NCBI GenBank assembly: GCA_910579035.1
Contig: CAJTSR010000015.1
Location: 13,489-77,488, forward strand
Direction of reading: 5' to 3'
From: an uncultured Muribaculaceae bacterium
GTDB lineage: Bacteria; Bacteroidota; Bacteroidia; Bacteroidales; Muribaculaceae
Length of the DNA: 64,000 bases
Of this stretch, positions 7,846 to 16,552 are shown in pieces; within the stretch, counting starts at the first letter, position 1; every line of letters begins with the position of its first letter. The notes beneath the pieces were generated by a model. That model was not told where the DNA came from. It saw nothing but the letters and a program-made list of their open reading frames with translations, and searched no databases. The position numbers and the translations under genes were made by a program.

Positions 7846-9222
7846 TCACCTTGCTTTATCGAGTATGAATGCAGTGATGTCGGCAAGCACTTCGGGGGAT
7901 ATTGTTTCCTCGATGTCGCCGTATTCGCTTATGGCACCCGTCTTGCAGTGCTGAAAAAGATGGTTTAATTCCGGATATGATTTTACCACTGCTTTGGGCT
8001 GTGCTTCCCTAATTGCCGCAAGGTTGGTTCGGGCGTCAACCTGAGTGTCTTTCTCGCCGTTAATCGCCAGCACAGGGCATTTTGCCTTTGCCGCATACTT
8101 GCGGGCATCGACAGTGAGAGAATACGACAGCCAAGGCGTGAACAACTGCTTCATATTGGCATCAAGCATCTCCAATATCTGAGCCGGCACGTCCAGGCCC
8201 TTCAAAACGGCAATATCAGAGGCCTTGAACGGCTCATTGTTCCCGGCAAGATAGCGGGATGCCTGCTCAGAGAACACGGCATCGATAAGAACCACAGCCT
8301 TGTCTACCACTTCCGGAGCGAAACCGGATTTTTCAAACGAGGCTCGGTTCTGCGCCAGCATAACATCTTTCAAAGGCAATATTGCTCCGGCAAGGCTTAC
8401 CACAAACCGGGGCTTGCGCTCGGCTGCGAGCATAAGGGCAATCGTGCCGCCCTCGGAATGGCCTATAATCCCGACCTTGCCGATACCATCGATTCCCGAT
8501 AAAAACTTTATTGCCGCAGCGGCGTCTGATGCAAAATCAGCCGTAGTAGCCTCAGAGGCATCTCCGCCCGATTTTGCAAAGCCTCTGTCGTCATATCTCA
8601 GAGAAGCTATGCCGTTACGGGCAAGATAGTCGGCAATGACAAGAAACGGCTTGTGACCGAACAGCTCCTCATCTCTGTTCTGAAGCCCGCTCCCGCTCAC
8701 AAACACCACCGCCGGCACACGGCTCTTACGCGTCGCACCCTCGGGCAGCACTATCGTTCCGGCAAGCGTTATGCCGGCCTCGCTGTTTTCAAAAGTGGTG
8801 TCTATCGAAGTATATGGGTAAGGAGGCTTCGGCGTCTGCGGCCTGCGCGCAATCTTCAACGCCCTCTTGCGCATCTTAAGCGGAAATTTGTAGCCACTCT
8901 GGCTGAGCTCGCCCTCAAGACCGCCGTCGGTGAACCTGCCGCGAAAATCCGCGCCTATCGACGCGCAAGAAAGCGCCACCGAATCTTCCGATATGAAGTC
9001 AACCGTCATACCTATGCCTTTAGCTCCCTGATTGGGCGAATCGAGCGTGCACTCGGCCACACCGTCGGCATTCTGCGATATATTGAACTGCAAGGTAAGC
9101 CGCGAAGGCCCGACCGCAATCTTCCCTCGGTAAGAACCCTCGGGAAACAACTCCGCCGACAAAGATGACGACCACACAAACAACGCCAAAAAAGCAACAA
9201 TAAATCTATCTTTCCAAGCCAT
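7846..9222 (-). CDS. Secreted alpha/beta hydrolase
   Basis: A 458-residue exported serine hydrolase. Residues 1-23 are a signal peptide ending around SLSA. Residues about 28-120 form a beta-rich N-terminal domain often seen before such hydrolases in Bacteroidota, and the rest is an alpha/beta-hydrolase fold. The nucleophile elbow is GHSEGG (254-259, Ser256), the oxyanion region is SGSGLQNRD (176-184), the acid lies in NGEKDTQVD and the His in ELNHLFQ near the C-terminus, so a complete triad is present. It may be an esterase or peptidase; the substrate is unknown. It has its own promoter at 9251-9282. Confidence 0.85.
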   Translation of the reverse strand: MAWKDRFIVAFLALFVWSSSLSAELFPEGSYRGKIAVGPSRLTLQFNISQNADGVAECTLDSPNQGAKGIGMTVDFISEDSVALSCASIGADFRGRFTDGGLEGELSQSGYKFPLKMRKRALKIARRPQTPKPPYPYTSIDTTFENSEAGITLAGTIVLPEGATRKSRVPAVVFVSGSGLQNRDEELFGHKPFLVIADYLARNGIASLRYDDRGFAKSGGDASEATTADFASDAAAAIKFLSGIDGIGKVGIIGHSEGGTIALMLAAERKPRFVVSLAGAILPLKDVMLAQNRASFEKSGFAPEVVDKAVVLIDAVFSEQASRYLAGNNEPFKASDIAVLKGLDVPAQILEMLDANMKQLFTPWLSYSLTVDARKYAAKAKCPVLAINGEKDTQVDARTNLAAIREAQPKAVVKSYPELNHLFQHCKTGAISEYGDIEETISPEVLADITAFILDKAR

Positions 9223-9250
9223 AACGCTTTAAATATTTTTCTCTCAGGCA

Positions 9251-9282
9251 CAAATATAGTAATAAGTCGAGCGCAAACCAAA
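9251..9282 (-). promoter_or_regulatory. Promoter of the secreted hydrolase gene
   Basis: On the minus strand TTTG (9282-9279) and TATATTTG (9258-9251) are 20 nt apart, a full match to the Bacteroidota consensus. Transcription would start near 9244, about 20 nt before the ATG. Confidence 0.8.
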
Positions 9283-9378
9283 TTATGCCGAGAATATCTA
9301 AGGCGGCCGGCCAAAGATAGCGATAACGGCTGGTTAATTTATTTTAACAGTTTTTACAAAAAAAAGCGAATTTTTTCG

Positions 9379-9386
9379 TATTTTTG
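9379..9386 (+). promoter_or_regulatory. -7 element before the GHKL-helicase gene
   Basis: TATTTTTG matches TAnnTTTG. No TTTG is present 19-22 nt upstream, so the promoter may be weak or need an activator. The leader to the ATG at 9462 would be about 70 nt. Confidence 0.5.
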
Positions 9387-9461
9387 CCACGAAGTTAATA
9401 TATGACACATTCTGCATTATAGCACTCCACCAACCTAATCTAACTTTAATATTTATTTCCC

Positions 9462-12400
9462 ATGATTACCAATGTTAACGCACAAGAACAGCAATGGTTT
9501 AACCTTCTTCACGAATCCCAGCTTGAGGATTTGAAGGTTTTTATGAAACCTAAATATTTCAATGTCTTCAACGGAGTCATTGACAAGTATTCGGATTCTG
9601 CGCACTTTATATATGAAATGTTGCAGAATGCTGATGATGCCGGCGCGACAGAAGTTGAGATGGAACTCTGGCCGGACAAATTCATTTTCACCCATAACGG
9701 ACGTATTCGCTTTACGGTTTCCGACCCAAAAAAAGAAGTTGAGGACAGAGAAGCCGGACGGCTCGGACATATCAATTCAATTTGCTCCATAGGATTTTCC
9801 TCCAAAAACTATGAAACCGAAATCAAGCAGAACAAGATCGGCAAGTTCGGGGTTGGTTTTAAAGCCGTTTTTCAATATACGTCTACTCCGGAAATCTACG
9901 ACAATCCTTTCTGCTTCAGGATTGACAACTATATTGTACCAACCACTATCGAAAGCACGGACTACAGAAAGCACGGAAAAACAGTGTTCGTGCTTCCCTT
10001 CAACCACAAAAGCATCACACCACAAAAGGCATTTGAGGAGATAGCCCTAAAATTAAAAAACCTTGACTATCCGCAACTCTTTCTACACCATATCAGAACA
10101 ATAACATGGAGGACGCCCAATGAATCAGACAGGATTGAGAAAGCTCTTGAATATGAAGGAAAGGGAAACAACTTAACATACTCCCTTTATAACTTGGAAA
10201 AAAGAGCCGGGGACAGACAGCGCATCTTACTATTGAAAAGAACAATAGATATTGCCCAACATGGTCGTCATGATATTGCTCTCGGCTATTATATCGAGAA
10301 TGGACGTATTGACACAAAGACTTCTCGTAATATCCATTGTTTTTTTCCCACAAATGAAAACATTGGCACATGCTATGTGATCCATGCGCCATTTGCGCTG
10401 GTAGACAATCGCCAGCAGATAAAAAGGAACAATGACATCAACACGGCCCTATTCAAGGCAATCGCCGAATTAGCAGCAGACAGCCTCATAATTCTACGCG
10501 ACTGGAAAGGATCTGACAAAGCCAAACTCCTAAATGACAATATTCTCCAACTTATCAAGTACGACACAACCTCATACGATGGCTATTATTATGATAGTCA
10601 CCGTATCTCAAACTATTTCGAGGTAAGCTATAATAACGTATTTGAGAATAAACCTTTGTTCTTGTCCAGAACCGGGAAATACCTCAACAAACGACAAGGT
10701 GTGTGGGCTGCCGCTGAGATCCAGAAGCTTTTGGACGATGATCAAATCAAAGATTTGACCGGTGGCACTTCCGGCTTTGTACTGTGTTCGGTGGTAGAGC
10801 GCGATATTGATGGGTCATTTGTCAATATTAATAAAATAGATGGAGAGGGACTGTCCGGACGGATTACATCGGCCTTTATGAAAAAACAGCCTGTTGAATG
10901 GCTTGATCGATTCTATGACTATGTTCTTCGGCGGCGCTTGGTGGAGGATTACGAGATCAACAAAGGAGAGCGCTCAAACGCCCCTATGCGTTATGCTCAA
11001 ATCATAAAAAATATGGAGGGCGATTTTGTATGTGCATACGGCAGTGACAAAAAGCCGAATGTCTTCTTTCCTATAGAAGGTATGATGGCCCTTGACACAA
11101 GTATAAATATCGAACTTTATGAGCATTCCGAGAAGTTCCGGGAATTGATCAAGGCACTCAACGTCAAAATACCGAACCAACTTGATTCTATCCGCATTCA
11201 GATTAATCGTCAAAACGAAAAACGGAAAAACGGAGAACCATTGCTTATCTCGGACATTAAGGACCTTAATGACCTATTGACCAAGACCATCAGGTTTTAC
11301 AATAGCTGTTCCCTGAATGAGCGTGATGATCTCATCGATTTGATGGCAGACGCTTCTATCTTTTTATGCGACCACAATAACGATGATAAACGCATACGTG
11401 CGTGTAAGCCCGGAATAATATATAAGGACATTCCTATTCTTCGAGAATATTTTACAGCGTGCGACGACATAAAAACGGACCGTGCCTTCTTCAATACCCT
11501 GAGTTATGACAGGTGCATAGAGGAAGTCGGGTCGTCTATGTTCAACGAATTTGTTGACAGACTAATAGTAAAAGACACTCCCGACATAATCAGGGAATCA
11601 CAGCCGCTTACACCATCTGAGAGAGAAAGATGCCATAAGACAGCCGAAAGAAAGGAATTTACATCCCTTGACGGCTTATTGAGCGTGTTGGAAACTCTTG
11701 AAGCCGGTGATGGCAGCAAGGATTTAAGCTTGTATGTCTGGTCACTGTTAATTAAAGCATATCGTTGCGATTCTTCGTTATTTAAAAACAACGAATCCAA
11801 ATATAAAAGCTATGGCATTAAAACTCATCAATGGCCTTATAACTCTCTGATCATAGAGTTACAGAATCGTCGTTGGCTTTACGTCGGAAGCGAGTTGCGC
11901 TGTGTCAAGAGAGGTGCCTATAAAGAAGAGCTGCTTGAAAACGGTTATACTTTCGATGCCGATTTGCTTGCCAAGTTGGAAGTACCCAGTACTCCCAATA
12001 TTCAAGAAGCAGAGAAAATCAGCAAGATGTCTGCAGCCACACGAGAGGCTTATGCACTCGGCAAGGAATTGAGAGATCTTGGCTTTACTTCAGCCGACGA
12101 AATCAAACGGATGAAAGAAAAACTCAGCCAGTTTGAAAGACAGGCTGAAGCCGAGGCTGCGGCTGAACAGGAGAAGGAAGTAAGAGAACTCCGACGCAAG
12201 CAACAAAACGAGGCACAAAACTGGCTTCCCAAAAGAGCCAGGAGCAAGGGCGTGAAAGACTCTGACTTTGAAATGCCCGACAATCTTGCGGCAATATCCG
12301 GGCACAATGCCCAGCCTGTTGGCAAGAATAAAAATCTGGATGAAATATTAAGCGGATTTGAAGAAAAGGCAAACATACAGAGGAGAGAGCTGGAAGAGAT

Positions 12401-14261
12401 AGATCGCCTGCGAGAACAAATCGAAGAATCCCCAAAATATAGCTATGGCTGGCTTAGGGCACTTATGGAGCTTGAAGTGAAATCTCAGGGCACTACTGAT
12501 GTCGCAGGAAATAAAGCATTGTATATATCGTTTTGCACACTGTCTTTCAATCCTAAAAACGATTCGATGCTGATTCTATCAGACCCATCTCGTTATATTC
12601 CATATTCGCTGGAGGATATGGATTCAGTTCCTGTTACTTTTGTATTTAAGAATGGAACGATCGAAAAATTCAATTTTGATTCAGCCAGTGTTAAAGACGA
12701 TAATCTCATCTTGAAATGCAGCCAGCATGAATCAAAAATAATTGAAATATTAAAGAAAAACACAGACAATCTTCAGTATGCATTCATCGAGGCTAACGAG
12801 CCTATAGCGATACTCAAATATTGGCAGCATCAAATAGATGGACTCGGACTTGAACCCAACATCTCACTAAAGCAAAACCTGAGGACCGATATGGAATTCA
12901 TATTTGGTCCTCCGGGAACAGGAAAGACAACAACGCTTGCCAAAAGAATCAACCACCTCATAGAATCTGCGAACCAGGAAATCATAATATTGGTATTAGC
13001 GCCGACCAACAAAGCCTGTGATGTCCTCACTCGCAAACTGCACGAAGAATGCAACGGTCAGGATAGTTGGATATGGCGTTTTGTAAAGACGGACGATCCT
13101 TATATCGAAGCCGAAGAGTTGGTCTATGGTCGTGAAAGCGAAATTTCACTGCAAAGAAAAGTATGTGTCATCTCTACTATGGCGCGCTATGCCTTTGATG
13201 GCTTTAGCGACTGTGATCTGAGAATGTTTGATTGGGATTATGTCTTTATCGATGAAGCGTCAATGATACCATTATATGAAGTCATTCTCCCGATATGCAA
13301 TTCTCAATCAGAACATATTATTATTTCAGGCGACCCATTCCAAATCGAGCCTATAGTCAATATTGACCTGTGGAAAAAGGAGAATATCTATACGATGGTC
13401 AACCTTAATGACTTCGCAACTCCAACGACAGAGCCTTGTCAATTCAAAATTACCCCGTTGATGACGCAGTATCGTTCCATTCCAACCATCGGAGAACTAT
13501 TCAGCAGATACCTATATGGGAATAAATTGTCACACAATCGCACTGCCGCAGACCATAGGGTATTAAATATGGGATTCAAGGAGAATCCGCTCAACATCAT
13601 CAGTTTCCCTGTAGGGAAAGATTCTATTTTTGACCTCAAGAGATTATCAAAGTCTAATATCCATATTTACTCCGTTATCTTTACAGTAGAGCTTCTTAAG
13701 TATCTGACTCGTAAACTTAACAAGCATCATGCCGGAGAAAGAATACGGGTTGGTGTTATCAGCCCATATTCAGCAGAAATTCAGGCTATCCAAAAAATTT
13801 ATACCCAGAGTATGCCTGTTTTTGATGGAATCGACGTGCTTTTCGGTTCTGCGCATGGCTTTCAAGGAGATCAATGTGATATCATAATTGTGGTCCTAAA
13901 TCCTCCTGCCAGTGGATTAAAACGTGCCGCAGATATGACCTTTATCAACAATCAGAACATTCTGAATGTGGCAATCAGTCGTGCATCAGACTATTTGTTC
14001 CTTCTGATTCCTGAAAAAGACTATGAAAACTTCGACAGTCTTTATGAAATCAAGAAAATCGGAAAGAATATGACTTCATTAGGATGCTCGATTAGCACAA
14101 GCGACGATGTTGAGAAAATCATTTTCGGAGAATCTCAATACATTGAGAGCAATACCTATGTGACAAGCCATAAGATGACGAATGTATTCAACAATCCATT
14201 CACCAAATATGAAATTCGCATAGATGAAAATGCGATAGACATCCAAATTAATGACATATGA
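9462..14261 (+). CDS. Sacsin-type GHKL ATPase fused to UPF1-like SF1 helicase
   Basis: A single 1,599-residue protein with two ATPase modules. The N-terminal domain has sacsin/NOV-type Bergerat-fold motifs: EMLQNADDAGA (52-62, N box), FTHNG (76-80) and IGKFGVGFKAVF (126-137). Residues about 200-840 are an unassigned helical middle. Residues about 880-935 form a charged Glu/Lys/Gln coiled coil. The C-terminal third is a superfamily 1B helicase: GPPGTGKT (about 1148-1155), APTNKA, FIDEAS near 1263, SGDPFQ, MTQYRS near 1333, HGFQGDQ near 1463 and NVAISRA near 1502. No DUF3883, nuclease or methylase motif was recognised. The gene is visibly more A+T-rich than its neighbours (24 of 60 G/C in 13201-13260, 43 of 60 in 17041-17100) and stands alone between unrelated genes, so horizontal gain is likely. 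Domain calls are firm; a role in phage defence or nucleic-acid quality control is inference. Confidence 0.9.
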   Translation: MITNVNAQEQQWFNLLHESQLEDLKVFMKPKYFNVFNGVIDKYSDSAHFIYEMLQNADDAGATEVEMELWPDKFIFTHNGRIRFTVSDPKKEVEDREAGRLGHINSICSIGFSSKNYETEIKQNKIGKFGVGFKAVFQYTSTPEIYDNPFCFRIDNYIVPTTIESTDYRKHGKTVFVLPFNHKSITPQKAFEEIALKLKNLDYPQLFLHHIRTITWRTPNESDRIEKALEYEGKGNNLTYSLYNLEKRAGDRQRILLLKRTIDIAQHGRHDIALGYYIENGRIDTKTSRNIHCFFPTNENIGTCYVIHAPFALVDNRQQIKRNNDINTALFKAIAELAADSLIILRDWKGSDKAKLLNDNILQLIKYDTTSYDGYYYDSHRISNYFEVSYNNVFENKPLFLSRTGKYLNKRQGVWAAAEIQKLLDDDQIKDLTGGTSGFVLCSVVERDIDGSFVNINKIDGEGLSGRITSAFMKKQPVEWLDRFYDYVLRRRLVEDYEINKGERSNAPMRYAQIIKNMEGDFVCAYGSDKKPNVFFPIEGMMALDTSINIELYEHSEKFRELIKALNVKIPNQLDSIRIQINRQNEKRKNGEPLLISDIKDLNDLLTKTIRFYNSCSLNERDDLIDLMADASIFLCDHNNDDKRIRACKPGIIYKDIPILREYFTACDDIKTDRAFFNTLSYDRCIEEVGSSMFNEFVDRLIVKDTPDIIRESQPLTPSERERCHKTAERKEFTSLDGLLSVLETLEAGDGSKDLSLYVWSLLIKAYRCDSSLFKNNESKYKSYGIKTHQWPYNSLIIELQNRRWLYVGSELRCVKRGAYKEELLENGYTFDADLLAKLEVPSTPNIQEAEKISKMSAATREAYALGKELRDLGFTSADEIKRMKEKLSQFERQAEAEAAAEQEKEVRELRRKQQNEAQNWLPKRARSKGVKDSDFEMPDNLAAISGHNAQPVGKNKNLDEILSGFEEKANIQRRELEEIDRLREQIEESPKYSYGWLRALMELEVKSQGTTDVAGNKALYISFCTLSFNPKNDSMLILSDPSRYIPYSLEDMDSVPVTFVFKNGTIEKFNFDSASVKDDNLILKCSQHESKIIEILKKNTDNLQYAFIEANEPIAILKYWQHQIDGLGLEPNISLKQNLRTDMEFIFGPPGTGKTTTLAKRINHLIESANQEIIILVLAPTNKACDVLTRKLHEECNGQDSWIWRFVKTDDPYIEAEELVYGRESEISLQRKVCVISTMARYAFDGFSDCDLRMFDWDYVFIDEASMIPLYEVILPICNSQSEHIIISGDPFQIEPIVNIDLWKKENIYTMVNLNDFATPTTEPCQFKITPLMTQYRSIPTIGELFSRYLYGNKLSHNRTAADHRVLNMGFKENPLNIISFPVGKDSIFDLKRLSKSNIHIYSVIFTVELLKYLTRKLNKHHAGERIRVGVISPYSAEIQAIQKIYTQSMPVFDGIDVLFGSAHGFQGDQCDIIIVVLNPPASGLKRAADMTFINNQNILNVAISRASDYLFLLIPEKDYENFDSLYEIKKIGKNMTSLGCSISTSDDVEKIIFGESQYIESNTYVTSHKMTNVFNNPFTKYEIRIDENAIDIQINDI

Positions 14262-14300
14262 CCGAATAATATCATCCATAACCGGGTGAAAACACCCCCT

Positions 14301-14343
14301 TTTAGGAATGCGGAATAGTGAGTATTACGCATTCCTAAATTTT
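14301..14343 (+). terminator. Terminator hairpin after the GHKL-helicase gene
   Basis: TTTAGGAATGCG (14301-14312) pairs perfectly with 14328-14339, the stem continues after one mismatch for 4 bp around a GTGAG loop, and TTTT follows. It lies 40 nt after the stop codon. Confidence 0.75.
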
Positions 14344-14379
14344 ACGCAACATTCCACACCAAAGTTCGCCGACGTGCAT

Positions 14380-14404
14380 AATTCTGCAAGGCTTGCACAG
14401 AATT
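14380..14404. repeat. Interrupted dyad upstream of the DUF3108 promoter
   Basis: AATTC-TGCAA (14380-14389) pairs with TTGCA-(CA)-GAATT (14393-14404). The word GCTTGCACA in its right half (14391-14399) recurs at 14479-14487, on the other side of the -7 element. It could be an operator pair for the DUF3108/efflux genes, but no regulator is known. Confidence 0.35.
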
Positions 14405-14432
14405 GTGTAAGCGGTATGAGCGCCGCAAATAG

Positions 14433-14440
14433 TACTTTTG
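14433..14440 (+). promoter_or_regulatory. -7 element before the DUF3108/efflux genes
   Basis: TACTTTTG matches TAnnTTTG. There is no TTTG at the right distance upstream. The predicted leader to the ATG at 14544 is about 100 nt. Confidence 0.5.
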
Positions 14441-14543
14441 CAAAGGATTAAGCAACCTACAATCTGCACATAAATTATGCTTGCACACAATCTTTATAGA
14501 ATATTCCGTTGTTATAAAGTGTAGCACGCAAATCCATTACCTT

Positions 14544-15314
14544 ATGCACAAGCTTATAAGTATCATAATATTAGTGATAGCCGCCTCTTTGACAGCCGGA
14601 GCGCGCGGCACCGAACGCATGCAGCCCGAAACGCTCCATTACAAAGTAATGTTCAAATGGGGCCTGATAAATAAGAAAGCCGGAAGCGCGACCCTCACTC
14701 TCTCCCACGGCCCCAAAAGCTACCTTGCCAAGCTTACAGCGGCCTCCGAGCCTTGGGCCGACCGCATATACCGGGTGCGCGACACTCTCAACGGACGCAT
14801 GGCGTATGCCGGACTGACGCCCTTGTTCTATGAGAAGATAGCCCACGAGGGCGGAGAGCAGAAGCACGACGTGGTACGCTACAACTACAGCGACCCCGAC
14901 TCGGTAAAAGCTTTCTGCACACGCAAGGTGTTCAAGAAAGGAGTACTGCGGGTAGACGACAGCCGAACGCTCAGTGCCGCAGGCGAAACCGTCGATATGC
15001 TCACATCTTTCTACTATATGCGCAAGCTACCGTTCCAGAGCTGGACTCCGGGCCATACTGCAAAGCTGAATATCTTTTCAGGAAAACAGAAAGAAACACT
15101 CAGCATACGGTACGACGGCCCGACAGAGCTTGAAATCGACGGGAAATGCGTGCCGACATACCATATAACCTTCATTTTCACCTCCAAAGGCGGACAAAAA
15201 AGCTCGGACGACATGGAGGCGTGGATCAGCGCCGACTCAAAGCGGATACCTATGCGCCTCGAAGGCAAACTTCCGGTAGGGAAAGTGCATTGCATCCTTA
15301 CGGGAAGCGAATAG
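14544..15314 (+). CDS. DUF3108 exported protein
   Basis: A 256-residue exported protein from the ATG at 14544, chosen because it places a clean signal peptide (MHKLISIIILVIAASLTAGA) at the N-terminus; an in-frame ATG at 14481 gives a poorer leader. The mature part resembles DUF3108, with the family's FKWGLINKKAGSATL opening, an ADRIYRVRDTL segment and a C-terminal EAWISADSKRIP strand. It is probably a periplasmic or outer-membrane-associated beta protein of unknown function. The stop lies 55 nt upstream of the efflux adaptor start with no terminator between, so cotranscription is likely. Confidence 0.8.
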   Translation: MHKLISIIILVIAASLTAGARGTERMQPETLHYKVMFKWGLINKKAGSATLTLSHGPKSYLAKLTAASEPWADRIYRVRDTLNGRMAYAGLTPLFYEKIAHEGGEQKHDVVRYNYSDPDSVKAFCTRKVFKKGVLRVDDSRTLSAAGETVDMLTSFYYMRKLPFQSWTPGHTAKLNIFSGKQKETLSIRYDGPTELEIDGKCVPTYHITFIFTSKGGQKSSDDMEAWISADSKRIPMRLEGKLPVGKVHCILTGSE

Positions 15315-15369
15315 GTTGCGCAGGCATGGAAAAATGAGTAAATTTGCGAATAAATCAATCATTGCCATA

Positions 15370-16539
15370 ATGAACAATAAAATAGCACTGGCCCTGACCA
15401 TAGGGCTTGCGCTTGCATCGGGAGCATGCAAGCACAACCACGAAGACCACGCTGCCCACGAACACGAGCACGACCACGGGCATGAACACGGCGCCGAAGT
15501 CGCAGCGCCTGCCCACGACCACGGAAGCGAGATAATGCTGCACGACGAAGTAGCCGAACGTTTCGGCGTAACTTTCGACACCCTGCGCGCCGGCACATTC
15601 CATGAAGCCGTACGCGCTACCGGCCGCATTGAGCTGACAGGCTCCGAGATGGCGGTAGTATCGGCGCCAACCTCAGGCACCGTGCACTACGCCAAAGGCA
15701 TAAACCCGGGCAGCGATGTGCGAGCAGGCGCCACGATAGCCATTATCGACTCGCACGGCACCAGCGGCGGCGATGCCAATGCCGCCGCCAAGGCAGCCCT
15801 CGATGCCGCCAAACGCGAGCTTGACCGCCTCACCCCGCTGTACGAAGACCGCCTTGTTACAGCCTCCGACTATAACGCCGCCGTATCAGCCTACGAGCAG
15901 GCAAAAGCCGTATACAGCCCGGCAGCACTCTCAGGCAGGGCTTCGGCTCCAATATCAGGGGTGCTTACGCACCTCGATGCCGCCGAAGGCCAGTTTGTGG
16001 AAACCGGCGCGCCGATAGCCTCCATATCAGCCTCCAAGACTGTAAACCTGCGCATAGACCTCCCTCGCAAGTACCTGCGCAACGCGGCATCGTTCAGCAA
16101 CGCCATAGTAGAGATACCCTACTCCGACACTACCATCGACATTGCCTCGGCCGGCGGGAAACGCTCATCTGGCGCGCCCACGCCCGACTCCAACGGTGCC
16201 ACGGCTTACGTGCCAGTATATTTCACCATGCCTAACAACGGCGAACTCACCCCGGGCACATCATTTACCGCCTATCTCACCGGCGCCCCTCGCGAAAACG
16301 TCGTAACAGTTCCCACCGGTGCCATATCGGAGCAGCAGGGCAACTACTTCGTATACGAGCGCGTCCACCCCGAGGCTTACGCCAAACGCCGCGTGGAACT
16401 TGGCGCCTCCGACGGCCGCAGTGTCGAGATTGTCAGCGGCATACACCCCGGAGCTGTGATAGTGATGTCGGGAGCCACCGCCGTGCGCCTCGCCGAAACA
16501 GGCTCTGCAATACCCGAAGGCCATTCCCACAACCACTAA
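15370..16539 (+). CDS. RND efflux periplasmic adaptor with histidine-rich N-terminus
   Basis: A 389-residue membrane fusion lipoprotein from the ATG at 15370. The lipobox ASGAC gives Cys20 as the lipidation site. Residues 22-51 contain eleven histidines alternating with Asp, Glu, Ala and Gly, a likely metal-collecting tail, and the C-terminus ends GHSHNH. The rest has the barrel-sandwich/lipoyl half-motifs (GTVHYAKGINPGSDV, GVLTHLDAAEGQFV) flanking an alpha hairpin, then beta-barrel and membrane-proximal domains. The layout matches CusB/CzcB-type adaptors, which bridge the inner membrane pump and the outer membrane channel. The pump gene follows 13 nt later. Metal specificity is not readable. 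Confidence 0.9.
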   Translation: MNNKIALALTIGLALASGACKHNHEDHAAHEHEHDHGHEHGAEVAAPAHDHGSEIMLHDEVAERFGVTFDTLRAGTFHEAVRATGRIELTGSEMAVVSAPTSGTVHYAKGINPGSDVRAGATIAIIDSHGTSGGDANAAAKAALDAAKRELDRLTPLYEDRLVTASDYNAAVSAYEQAKAVYSPAALSGRASAPISGVLTHLDAAEGQFVETGAPIASISASKTVNLRIDLPRKYLRNAASFSNAIVEIPYSDTTIDIASAGGKRSSGAPTPDSNGATAYVPVYFTMPNNGELTPGTSFTAYLTGAPRENVVTVPTGAISEQQGNYFVYERVHPEAYAKRRVELGASDGRSVEIVSGIHPGAVIVMSGATAVRLAETGSAIPEGHSHNH

Positions 16540-16552
16540 GCCACCACAAGCG

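Noticed and set aside
9339..9358. Short GTTAA/TTAAC inverted repeat upstream of the GHKL-helicase gene
   Set aside because: Only 5 bp arms in A+T-rich DNA; likely chance.
14262..14543. Search for attachment sites or an IS remnant near the GHKL-helicase gene
   Set aside because: Apart from the terminator hairpin and regulatory-looking dyad, no terminal inverted repeats, target duplication or transposase fragment was seen.
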